Source: Oscillospiraceae bacterium
Lineage (GTDB): Bacteria; Bacillota; Clostridia; Oscillospirales; Ruminococcaceae
Direction of reading: 5' to 3'
Assembly (NCBI GenBank): GCA_020024185.1
Contig: JAHHUD010000060.1
Coordinates: 1-9,163, forward strand
Length of the DNA stretch: 9,163 bases
The notes beneath the pieces were generated by a model. The model saw only the letters and a program-made list of their open reading frames with translations. It had not been told where the DNA came from and made no database searches. Numbering within the stretch: position 1 is the first letter of the stretch; the number at the start of each line of letters is the position of its first letter. Of the stretch, positions 1-6,640 are shown piece by piece. Made by a program: the position numbers and the translations under genes.

Positions 1-19
1 ATTGTTAAAATAATAAAAA

Positions 20-1243
20 TTATTGTAACAATTGGAGAACACCTTGAGGAGCTTGATTAGCTTGAGCCAACATAGCTTGAGCAGATTGCAACAAGATGTT
101 ATTTTTTGTGTAAGATGTCATTTCGTCAGCAATGTCTGTGTCACGGATGGAAGCTTCAGCATCTTGGATGTTTTCTTTCATTGTACCAAGGTTGTTTTGT
201 GTGTGTTCAAGACGGTTTTGGATAGCACCCAAAGTACCACGGTTTGAAGAAACTGCGTTGATAGCAGATTTAACACTTGTGATTGCAGCTTGAGCACCTT
301 TCAAAGAAGAAATATCAAGTTTGTCAATACCAAGAGCAGCTGTGTGCATATCTCTGATACTTACTCTCATTTGGTTGTAATTGTCTGCTGTTTCACCAAT
401 TTGGAGTGTCATGGATTCTGCACCTGCTATAAGAAGATCGGTACCAGCACCAGGGTCAGCAGCTGTAGTGCCTGTTGTTGTTATAGCTGTATCAATACCC
501 ATACCAGAAACTGTTACAGATTTGAGAGCAGTTTTAATGGCATCTTCACTTGCTTTGTCAGCAGCATTAACCGTTGCATTACTTATAAGTTCCGCAATTT
601 TTTCTGCTGTCATTTTATCTGTTGTATTTCCTATTGAAACAGTTATATCAGTACCACCAGCAGCAATTGATGCTGATGAATCTGCATTACCAGATTTTGC
701 AAACTTTAGAGTGAATTTTTTTGTTGCGCCTGTTGAATCTGTATAGCTGTCAAGAGTTACATTTACATCAATAGTACCATCAGTACCAGATGATTTATAG
801 TTTCTTGACATACCACCATACAACTCACCGTTTAAGAGCTTCTGACCGTTAAAGTTAGAAGCGTCAGCGATACGGTCGATTTCTGTTTTAAGTGCATCAA
901 CTTCTTTTTGAAGGTTAGCACGGTCAACAGCATTGTCGTATGTACCGTTAGCAGATTGTGTTGCCAAGTATTGCATACGGTTGAGCATATCTTGAACTTC
1001 TTGGAGAGCACCTTCAGCTGTTTTTACAAGAGAGATACCATCTTTGATGTTTTTCTGTGCTGCGTCAAGACCTGTAATCTGTGCACGCATTTTTTCAGAA
1101 ATAGCCAAACCAGCAGCATCGTCACCAGCACGGTTGATTCTGTAACCGGAAGACAATTTTTCAAGGTTTTTAGACAATTTGCCTGTGTTGTTTGAGTAGT
1201 TGCGATAAGCATTCATCGCCATAATGTTGTGTTGAATACGCAT
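20..1243 (-). CDS. fliC: Flagellin, the flagellar filament subunit
   Basis: Structural protein exported through the flagellar type III apparatus and polymerised into the filament; called hag in Bacillus. The 407-residue product begins MRIQHNIMAMNAYR and carries the conserved N-terminal D0/D1 helices (about 1-140, with KLSSGYRINRAGDDAAGLAIS at 29-49). A variable Thr/Ala/Asp-rich central region (about 141-275) follows, then the C-terminal D1/D0 helices (about 276-407, with NRLEHTQNNL and a final LAQANQAPQGVLQLLQ). Both conserved ends are present, so the gene is complete. The ATG is preceded by AAAAGGAG at a normal distance. The central region contains a beta-strand/helix stretch near 198-222 resembling the flagellin-IN modules in the neighbouring cap protein. 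It lies 162 bp after the membrane-protein gene and probably has its own sigma-28-like promoter. The stop lies 20 bp from the window edge, so any terminator is outside. Confidence 0.98.
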   Translation of the reverse strand: MRIQHNIMAMNAYRNYSNNTGKLSKNLEKLSSGYRINRAGDDAAGLAISEKMRAQITGLDAAQKNIKDGISLVKTAEGALQEVQDMLNRMQYLATQSANGTYDNAVDRANLQKEVDALKTEIDRIADASNFNGQKLLNGELYGGMSRNYKSSGTDGTIDVNVTLDSYTDSTGATKKFTLKFAKSGNADSSASIAAGGTDITVSIGNTTDKMTAEKIAELISNATVNAADKASEDAIKTALKSVTVSGMGIDTAITTTGTTAADPGAGTDLLIAGAESMTLQIGETADNYNQMRVSIRDMHTAALGIDKLDISSLKGAQAAITSVKSAINAVSSNRGTLGAIQNRLEHTQNNLGTMKENIQDAEASIRDTDIADEMTSYTKNNILLQSAQAMLAQANQAPQGVLQLLQ

Positions 1244-1252
1244 AATAAAATA

Positions 1253-1285
1253 CTCCTTTTCTTTTTTGGATAAATCCTTTTATCC
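1253..1285 (-). promoter_or_regulatory. Flagellin leader: hairpin with AGGA loop plus Shine-Dalgarno, possible CsrA sites
   Basis: On the coding strand a perfect 7-bp stem (GGATAAA/TTTATCC, 1268-1274 with 1279-1285) encloses the 4-nt loop AGGA. Ten bases later comes the AGGAG Shine-Dalgarno (1253-1257), in the context AAAAGGAGTA. In Bacillus subtilis, CsrA represses flagellin translation by binding two sites in the hag leader, one in a hairpin and one over the Shine-Dalgarno. The arrangement here matches that pattern in spacing and in the GGA-in-loop feature. The hairpin and GGA motifs are seen directly; CsrA binding is inferred, and neither csrA nor fliW is in the window. Confidence 0.5.
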
Positions 1286-1309
1286 GTTATTAATTTTTAT
1301 ATATCCAAT

Positions 1310-1322
1310 CAGCATTCTGCTG
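1310..1322. repeat. Small inverted repeat in flagellin leader
   Basis: CAGCA-TTC-TGCTG is a perfect 5-bp inverted repeat with a 3-nt spacer. It sits between the putative sigma-28 promoter and the AGGA-loop hairpin, so it would be transcribed as a small stem-loop in the flagellin 5' leader. It may stabilise the leader or be an operator. No U-tract follows, so it is not a terminator. No function is assigned. Confidence 0.35.
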
Positions 1323-1354
1323 TTTGAATCAATAATAAGTTTCCCTAATATATT

Positions 1355-1381
1355 ACATCGACACAATTAAGTGAAAATTAA
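1355..1381 (-). promoter_or_regulatory. Possible sigma-28 (sigma-D) promoter of flagellin
   Basis: On the minus strand TTAA (1378-1381) is followed by 15 bases and then GTCGATGT (1355-1362). The sigma-28 consensus is TAAA-N15-GCCGATAA, so the spacing is exact, the -35 matches 3 of 4 and the -10 matches 5 of 8, including the CGAT core. Transcription would start about 100 nt before the flagellin ATG, which places both leader hairpins inside the mRNA. Flagellin genes are classic sigma-28 targets, which supports the call, but the match is imperfect. Confidence 0.4.
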
Positions 1382-1405
1382 CGATTTTTAAATAAAATTG
1401 TCAAT

Positions 1406-2242
1406 TTATGCTAAATTTAATTGTTTTATGCTATTATCAGGATTAATTTGGTATAAATCATTATTAGAACCTGAGAAAATATATTTTCCTGCAATTTTAT
1501 TTGTTTGAGTTACATCATCTAACTGATAGATATTAACACGCATACAAGGTGTTTTGCCGACAAATACTATTCCGTCTAATGTGATAATGAGATATTCCTG
1601 CATAGAGTTTCCAGTTAAGTTAAAAACAGAAGGGTGTAGAGTGTATAGATATGCAACGGCATCATCAAGTGACATAGAGTTGGATTCTTCTGTTGTTTGT
1701 AAAATACCTTCTTTTTTTGATAAAATAACTTTTAACTTATCAGTATCCCAGTTTAAATTTATAGAATAAAAATTATTGTTTGTATCATTTGCTGATAATA
1801 CAAGTTGAACATTTCCGTCGGTTTGGTCAAAGGAAGGAAGCTCTGTTTTTGTGTTTGTATCATCTATTGGGGTAAAACCAATGTCTTTTTTGATAAGAGA
1901 ATTGCAATAATCTGAAATTTTTGTTGATAAATCGGGTATTTGAGTATATTCATAAGTTTTAATTATTGTCGTAGATTCTTCTTCAGACTGTTCATCTTCA
2001 TTTTTTTTATCTATTTTTGAAGGAATGGTTTCTTTTACTTGTACATCTTCCACTGGAAATGCAGGTACTGTTGTTTCTTCAAATTCATAGTTAGTAGGTG
2101 CAGGGATAAATCGTTCATTTTTATTTGATGGAAATACTCCTGTTAATTTGAGAATAATAATTACTGCAATAATTGCGAATAAAACAATACAGGCTAAAAT
2201 AGGTATGGTTTTATTTAAAGATTTTTCTTTAACAAGTTTCAA
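1406..2242 (-). CDS. Single-pass membrane protein of unknown function between flagellar genes
   Basis: A 278-residue protein not recognised as a named family. A basic N-terminus (KLVKEKSLNK) is followed by one hydrophobic segment at about 12-34 (IPILACIVLFAIIAVIIIL) with no obvious signal-peptidase site, suggesting a signal anchor with the rest outside the membrane. Residues 45-100 are an acidic, Thr/Pro-rich linker likely to be disordered. The C-terminal half (about 100-278) looks folded, with alternating strands and a short helix near 190-206, and ends in a Tyr/Asn-rich stretch. Cysteines lie at 18, 113 and 233, so the outer domain could hold one disulfide. The start is TTG: AAGGAG lies 10 nt upstream and no ATG is nearby. 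It is separated from the FliT-like gene by a hairpin terminator and ends 162 bp before flagellin. A role in motility or at the surface is only suggested by position. Confidence 0.85.
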   Translation of the reverse strand: MKLVKEKSLNKTIPILACIVLFAIIAVIIILKLTGVFPSNKNERFIPAPTNYEFEETTVPAFPVEDVQVKETIPSKIDKKNEDEQSEEESTTIIKTYEYTQIPDLSTKISDYCNSLIKKDIGFTPIDDTNTKTELPSFDQTDGNVQLVLSANDTNNNFYSINLNWDTDKLKVILSKKEGILQTTEESNSMSLDDAVAYLYTLHPSVFNLTGNSMQEYLIITLDGIVFVGKTPCMRVNIYQLDDVTQTNKIAGKYIFSGSNNDLYQINPDNSIKQLNLA

Positions 2243-2318
2243 TTTTCTATTGCTCCTTATCTATTAGAAATAATACTGAGAATTTATGCTTTATAATAAA
2301 ATATTTACATAACAAATG

Positions 2319-2358
2319 GCTACACCGTTATAAACTTTTAAATTTATAACGATGTAGC
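2319..2358 (-). terminator. Long-stem hairpin terminator after the fliD-fliS-fliT-like genes
   Basis: A 16-bp stem (2319-2334 with 2343-2358) with an 8-nt loop. In the minus-strand transcript every position pairs, one as a G-U wobble; in the plus-strand transcript that same position is a C-A mismatch, which favours a minus-strand role. The following sequence, CATTTGTTATG, is only moderately U-rich. It lies 27 bp after the stop of the FliT-like gene and 76 bp before the TTG of the membrane-protein gene, so it probably ends or attenuates the fliD operon. Confidence 0.6.
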
Positions 2359-2385
2359 TTTTGATTATATTAAGTTATATTACAT

Positions 2386-2781
2386 CTATTGATTTTTACT
2401 ATATATAGACTTATCATGTGCGATTTTTAAATTTAATTGTTTGTCCAATTCTATAACTTGTGTCCACATGCGTTTGTTTGAAGATACTTGATTTGCAAAG
2501 CTTTTTTCATATTCCTGTGTGGCAGGCTCTCCGTTTAAAAGACTGCGTAATCTGACAGAATCTTCAACGGGATAGCTTTCTAAAAATTCTTGTATTTGTT
2601 CATTAGCAATAGCTAAATTTTGAATAGGCTCACTTCTCATATTTAACAATATTTGAAGTGAAACATTATCATTTCTGTTAATAGCATCAGACATTTGTTT
2701 TGAAATATCAAGAGTTTCTGCCAACAAATTATATATTTTCTTTATAAGAATATGTATTTGCATTAAATTATCTTGTTCCAT
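2386..2781 (-). CDS. Putative flagellar export chaperone, FliT/FlgN-like
   Basis: A 131-residue, highly charged, almost entirely helical protein with no membrane segment or catalytic motif. Heptad-like Leu/Ile spacing runs through about 5-65, and a second helix covers about 90-120. Small all-helical proteins directly after fliS are usually FliT, the chaperone for the cap protein FliD, or FlgN-like chaperones for hook-junction proteins. Size (FliT is about 110-125 aa) and position fit, but the sequence itself does not decide between the two, so no symbol is given. It starts 11 bp after the fliS stop and its GAGG Shine-Dalgarno abuts that stop, indicating translational coupling. The operon terminator follows the gene. 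Confidence 0.65.
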   Translation of the reverse strand: MEQDNLMQIHILIKKIYNLLAETLDISKQMSDAINRNDNVSLQILLNMRSEPIQNLAIANEQIQEFLESYPVEDSVRLRSLLNGEPATQEYEKSFANQVSSNKRMWTQVIELDKQLNLKIAHDKSIYSKNQ

Positions 2782-2792
2782 TTATTTATCCT

Positions 2793-3173
2793 CTAATTTG
2801 TGGATGTTCCGTTTTTCATTGCAGTATTAAACGCATCACGCAACTCTATAATTTTTTCTTTTGTATGAGATAGAGGCTCTTTGTTGCGACCAATTTTAGC
2901 GCGTCCAAGCTCATATGTAAAATATTCATACAAACGATGAAGCTCATAACTTATTTCATACTGGTTATCAAGAGTTGAATCAAGATAATCAACTATATCA
3001 ATACTGCGTTGTATTGAAGATTCAAACACAGGGAAAATTTCTTTATCCAAGGCAAGTTCTGCTTGTGTTAATCTTTTTACCAATTCATCATAAAGTAAAA
3101 GCAATAATTCTTCCTGTGTCATAGTATTTATTGTTTGCTCTTTATACTGTTGAAATTTTTTCTCGTAAGACAT
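2793..3173 (-). CDS. fliS: Flagellin-specific export chaperone FliS
   Basis: Cytosolic chaperone that binds the C-terminal D0 helix of flagellin, prevents premature polymerisation and delivers it to the export gate. The 126-residue length is normal for the family. The N-terminal part has the typical pattern: a Tyr-containing start (SYEKKFQQYKEQTINTMT), then EELLLLLYDELVKRLTQAELAL at about 21-42, the amphipathic helix characteristic of FliS. The protein is predicted to be a helical bundle throughout, and the Thr/Asn tail is short. GGTGAT, which fits the 3' end of 16S rRNA, lies 6 nt before the ATG. It sits 23 bp after fliD and 11 bp before the FliT-like gene, in the canonical fliD-fliS-fliT order. 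Confidence 0.95.
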   Translation of the reverse strand: MSYEKKFQQYKEQTINTMTQEELLLLLYDELVKRLTQAELALDKEIFPVFESSIQRSIDIVDYLDSTLDNQYEISYELHRLYEYFTYELGRAKIGRNKEPLSHTKEKIIELRDAFNTAMKNGTSTN

Positions 3174-3196
3174 TTATTTATCACCAATCTAAAAAA

Positions 3197-5662
3197 TTAC
3201 ATTCCGCCACCGGACATACCCATAAGTATGCCACTTTGACCATTCATTTGAGATACAAGCATTTCAAGCTTTGTGAATTTATGGTTGTAAAAATCTATCT
3301 TATCAGATAATTTATCTTGCCATAGTTCAATCTGTCTATCAAAATCTTTAAGCTTGGTCTGCATAACATTTTGGAAAACTGATGTAGGTGCTAAAGTAGA
3401 ACCAGCTTTTTCTATAAGTACGCCTTTTACAGCACCTGTTGTTCTTGCATATTTATCTAATTGTGTTTTTAATCCTTGCATAAGACCGTCAGTTTTTGCA
3501 CCATTTGCTGTACTTTGTGTGAAGATATTTTTAACTTTTTCAGGGTCTTCTTCTAATGCTTTACGTAACTTATCTTCATCAAGAGTAATGGTTGTTAAAC
3601 CATCTTTAAATGATGTTGTAAGCCCTAGTTTATTTGCATCATTGTCTGTAACACCTAAAACACTCAAGGACTGACTTATACCTTCATACAATGCACGTAA
3701 ATCGCTGTCTGCAAAAAGAATACCTGTTTTTGCTTTTTCTTCGTATGCTTTTATTGCAGAATCCGTCATGCCTTCAAGGTCTTTCTCTGTCAAAGGTTCA
3801 TAATATTTGCCTTTGGATTTTTGAAGTGGCAATGTTGAATATGCGTTTTTGATTTCTGTTGCCATTTCATTAAAATCTTTTACCATGTCTTTTACAACAT
3901 TGATGATTTTATCTGCGTCAGAAGCTGATGTAAATGTAACTGTGCCAGAATCTTTTGTGAAAGTTTCTTTCATTGTAACATTGAGACCATCAATATTTAT
4001 TGTATTGCTATGTTGTTTAACGTTGCGTTCTTCTCCATTTACAGTAACTGTAAATTCTGCATCTTGACCAGAAGTGAATTTGCCTGGCTTATCTACTGTA
4101 CCACCAAAAAGAGCGCCGGATAATCCGTCTTTGTCAAACTCTATTTTTTGACCTTCACCACTTTGTTTTGAAGTGAATACAAAATTACCTGTGAATTTTG
4201 AGAATGAAAGTGTAACATCGGAATTTTCGTTTCTGTTAATTTCACTTATGACATCGTCCAACCTATCTGTTTTTGAGAATGTACCCACAACTTTTCCGTT
4301 AACTTTAAATTCAACCATTTTGTTGCCATCTTCATCGACACGATACCATTTGCCACTTTTATCATCTTTTGCAACACGATTTCCGTTTTGGTCAACATGA
4401 TATTTTCCATCATCAGACTCTTTTACATCAGTATCTTTAACTTCAATAGCCCATTTATCCCAATCAGTACCAGGAATTATATCATCAAGTTTTCTGTATG
4501 TATTTGTGTAGCTTGTAAGGTCATAATCCATACCTATAACTTCACTAGCAGTAGAAGAAACGGAGAAAGATTTTCCTTCAGGACTATCAAATTTTAAACG
4601 AATGTTATTTCCACCGGCGGTGCTTGCGTTGCTAACTGTAAGCTGACCCTGTCCAAATTCTTTATCAATATTTTTTTGCAAAAGTTCAAGATAATCCGAT
4701 TCTGTCCAGTATGCGTTTTTAGCATTGAGTTCGTCTTTGGTAGGAGCATTTACAACTTTTGATATACCATCAACAGTGATAGTAAAACCATCTTTTGCAA
4801 GTTTATCAACCATAGTTTTAACTTCTGTTATTTTTGATTTATCAAATACAAAGTTTGTTGTATCTTTTTTTTCACTATCAGGGTCAATACCTAAAACGTC
4901 TTTAATAGAACTACTTGCAGAATCAATCCATACACCATTACCGTCATCAGATTTTACTGTTTCAAATGCAATTATATCTTGACCATCATAATTTTTTCTT
5001 GTAACAGCTTTTATGTATTCACTTGCTTTGCCTTGTGTACCACTGTCAAAAGAAATAGATTGTTCTTCAAGTTTTTTGTTTATTGCATTTACCATTTCTT
5101 CAGGAGTATTAAAAACATCGTTTTCATTAAAACTTATTGAAATATTTTTGCCACCATATCCAAGAGTTATTGAACCTGAAAGTGTACCAACAGTAGTTTG
5201 CTCTTTTATATCGAAGTCTTTGATTGCAGTGTTGCTTGGTGCAAATCCACTTGAACCAATTTGATATTTTGAAGAAGTTGCAAGTTTGTCAACACTGTTG
5301 ACAGCAACATCTGTTGTTAATCTGCCAGATGCAATAACTTTATTTGAATTTACTCCCTGTGCAGAAATTTTTACAGCAGAATCAAAGAAAGTTGAACTGA
5401 GCAAGTTTGTACCAGATGAAAAGGAAAGATATTTTTTATCAAATGCAACCATTTTATCAATAATGCTGCGCATAGCTGTTTGTTGCCATTCAACCTTTGT
5501 GCGTTGTTGCTGTAAATTTGTTAATTTAAGCTTATATCCACTTACAGCGTTTTGTATTAAACTTTCTGTATCCATACCTGTAGCAAGACCGGATATAATA
5601 TTTCTATTTCCATAAATTCCGCCACCAGAATTGCTACCCATAAGATTAGTAATTGATGCCAT
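3197..5662 (-). CDS. fliD: Flagellar filament cap protein FliD, enlarged
   Basis: Cap (hook-associated protein 2) at the filament tip that guides folding of incoming flagellin. The N-terminal FliD domain is at about 20-115 (ISGLATGMDTESLIQNAVSG, then EWQQTAMRSI). The C-terminal FliD domain is at about 535-805, with a typical helical end containing DFDRQIELWQDKL. At 821 aa it is far longer than the roughly 470-500 aa of Salmonella or Bacillus FliD. The extra length lies between the two domains and looks like repeated flagellin-IN-type modules (about 164-260, 293-380, 449-520), each with strands, a helix such as TPEEMVNAINKKL or DRLDDVISEINRN, more strands and a Gly-containing turn. A Lys/Asp-rich linker with YHVDQNGNRV and WYRVDEDGNKM precedes the third. 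AAAGGAG lies 7 nt before the ATG. It is first in the fliD-fliS-fliT-like operon and diverges from the parA-like gene across 163 bp. Confidence 0.97.
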   Translation of the reverse strand: MASITNLMGSNSGGGIYGNRNIISGLATGMDTESLIQNAVSGYKLKLTNLQQQRTKVEWQQTAMRSIIDKMVAFDKKYLSFSSGTNLLSSTFFDSAVKISAQGVNSNKVIASGRLTTDVAVNSVDKLATSSKYQIGSSGFAPSNTAIKDFDIKEQTTVGTLSGSITLGYGGKNISISFNENDVFNTPEEMVNAINKKLEEQSISFDSGTQGKASEYIKAVTRKNYDGQDIIAFETVKSDDGNGVWIDSASSSIKDVLGIDPDSEKKDTTNFVFDKSKITEVKTMVDKLAKDGFTITVDGISKVVNAPTKDELNAKNAYWTESDYLELLQKNIDKEFGQGQLTVSNASTAGGNNIRLKFDSPEGKSFSVSSTASEVIGMDYDLTSYTNTYRKLDDIIPGTDWDKWAIEVKDTDVKESDDGKYHVDQNGNRVAKDDKSGKWYRVDEDGNKMVEFKVNGKVVGTFSKTDRLDDVISEINRNENSDVTLSFSKFTGNFVFTSKQSGEGQKIEFDKDGLSGALFGGTVDKPGKFTSGQDAEFTVTVNGEERNVKQHSNTINIDGLNVTMKETFTKDSGTVTFTSASDADKIINVVKDMVKDFNEMATEIKNAYSTLPLQKSKGKYYEPLTEKDLEGMTDSAIKAYEEKAKTGILFADSDLRALYEGISQSLSVLGVTDNDANKLGLTTSFKDGLTTITLDEDKLRKALEEDPEKVKNIFTQSTANGAKTDGLMQGLKTQLDKYARTTGAVKGVLIEKAGSTLAPTSVFQNVMQTKLKDFDRQIELWQDKLSDKIDFYNHKFTKLEMLVSQMNGQSGILMGMSGGGM

Positions 5663-5672
5663 AATTTTCTCC

Positions 5673-5686
5673 TTTCATATATGAAA
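5673..5686. repeat. 14-bp perfect palindrome before fliD
   Basis: TTTCATATATGAAA is a perfect 14-bp palindrome. Its fliD-proximal AAA is the beginning of the AAAGGAG ribosome binding site. It lacks a loop, so it suits a dimeric DNA-binding protein better than an RNA hairpin. Being so AT-rich it could be chance. It lies downstream of the putative fliD start site, where a repressor could block transcription. Confidence 0.3.
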
Positions 5687-5757
5687 ACTACATAAAAAGA
5701 CATTTTTTTGCTTTTAAGTAATTTATATTACATTTTTTGATATCCCTCTATCTTTTT

Positions 5758-5784
5758 TTATCGGCATAGTGTAAAATAAAATAA
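5758..5784 (-). promoter_or_regulatory. Sigma-28-like promoter of fliD
   Basis: On the minus strand GCCGATAA (5758-5765) matches the sigma-28 -10 consensus at all 8 positions. The element 15 bases upstream (5781-5784) reads TTAT against consensus TAAA, a weak -35. Transcription would begin near 5750, about 90 nt before the fliD ATG. Late filament genes such as fliD are usual sigma-28 targets. The exact -10 and the location make this a better candidate than the flagellin one, though the -35 is poor. Confidence 0.55.
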
Positions 5785-5810
5785 GAGATAATTATATAGC
5801 TTTTTAAAAT

Positions 5811-5817
5811 AAGGAGG
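5811..5817 (+). promoter_or_regulatory. Ribosome binding site fixing the TTG start of the ParA-like gene
   Basis: AAGGAGG lies 8 nt before TTG at 5826. The TTG codon places the conserved ParA beginning (MANIITVTNQKGGVGKTT) exactly at the N-terminus, and no ATG or GTG fits better. No clear sigma-A promoter was recognised upstream in the 163-bp divergent region. Confidence 0.85.
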
Positions 5818-5825
5818 AAATTTCT

Positions 5826-6605
5826 TTGGCAAATATAATTACAGTAACAAACCAAAAGGGTGGAGTTGGAAAAACAACAACGACAGCAGCACTTATTGCG
5901 GGGTTACATCAAAGAAATGCACGAGTATTGGGGATAGATTTGGACCCTCAAGGAAATTTGGGATTTAACCTTGGACTTGAAATTGGAGCAGGGTATTCAA
6001 TGTATGATGTGTTGACAGGAAAACACACAATTCAGGAATCTATTTCAAAAACATTATACGGAGATGTTATTCCTTCTGATGTATTGCTTTCAGCAGCAGA
6101 AGTTGAATTTACAGCTCCACGAAGAGAATTTATGCTTTCTCAACAAATACAGCTCATAGAAGATAATTATGACTTTATTATTATAGATACACCACCGGCG
6201 CTCAATATTTTGACAATTAATGCGTATGTTGCATCTACAGGCCTTATTATTCCTATGGAACCTGAAATTTTAAGTTTAGTTGGTGTTTCCCAATTGAGAG
6301 ATACTTATGAAAATATTAAGTCATATTACAATCCAAACTTACGAGTATTGGGTATTTTGATGAATAGATTTAACGGACGATTTCGTCTTCATCAAGATGT
6401 TTTGGATATGGCTTCAGAAGTTGCAGAACAAATGGGTACACAAGTATTTGCTACAAAAATTCGTCGCAGTGTTGATGTTGCAACAGCACCGGCACATGGA
6501 GAAAGTGTAATAACTTTCCGTCCAAAATCAAATTCAGCAAAAGATTTTTCAGATATTGTCGATATAGTAGGAGGAAAACAATTTCCAAGAATTGATAATG
6601 TTTAA
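5826..6605 (+). CDS. ParA/Soj-like P-loop ATPase
   Basis: A 259-residue cytosolic ATPase of the ParA/MinD superfamily. It has the deviant Walker A at 11-18 (KGGVGKTT, signature Lys11 and Lys16), the Walker A' segment at 34-44 (VLGIDLDPQGN) and Walker B near 117-124 (FIIIDTPP). A late segment at 208-227 (FATKIRRSVDVATAPAHGES) matches the Soj pattern that includes the 'EAPSHG' region. It has no extra N-terminal helix-turn-helix, as in plasmid type Ia ParA, no DQxxxLR-type FlhG N-terminus, and no amphipathic C-terminal membrane-binding helix as in MinD/FlhG. This points to a nucleoid-binding ParA that forms ATP-dependent gradients. The next gene, 35 bp downstream, is not ParB but a ComFB-domain protein. 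A chromosomal parA usually has parB beside it, so this is probably a dedicated positioning ATPase for another cargo. The cargo is unknown. Confidence 0.93.
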   Translation: MANIITVTNQKGGVGKTTTTAALIAGLHQRNARVLGIDLDPQGNLGFNLGLEIGAGYSMYDVLTGKHTIQESISKTLYGDVIPSDVLLSAAEVEFTAPRREFMLSQQIQLIEDNYDFIIIDTPPALNILTINAYVASTGLIIPMEPEILSLVGVSQLRDTYENIKSYYNPNLRVLGILMNRFNGRFRLHQDVLDMASEVAEQMGTQVFATKIRRSVDVATAPAHGESVITFRPKSNSAKDFSDIVDIVGGKQFPRIDNV

Positions 6606-6640
6606 GTAATCTTTTAAGTTAATTTTTAAGGAGCAATGTT

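Noticed and set aside
1..40. Terminator at the end of flagellin
   Set aside because: Only a weak all-AT inverted sequence overlapping the stop codon is visible; the true terminator probably lies outside the window.
32..1195. Several plus-strand open frames opposite the flagellin gene
   Set aside because: They are antisense shadows of a clear flagellin gene, lack good ribosome binding sites, and their translations look like no protein family.
1268..1285. Intrinsic terminator upstream of flagellin
   Set aside because: The stem is short and AT-rich, and on the coding strand it is followed by A residues rather than U residues.
3354..5615. Plus-strand open frames opposite fliD
   Set aside because: Antisense to an intact FliD reading frame; Ser/Val/Leu-rich translations are typical of reading a Ser/Thr/Lys-rich gene backwards.
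5826..6605. ParA-like gene as FlhG (flagellar number regulator) or MinD
   Set aside because: No C-terminal amphipathic membrane-binding helix, no FlhG-type N-terminal motif, and no flhF beside it; the 208-227 segment is of the Soj type.
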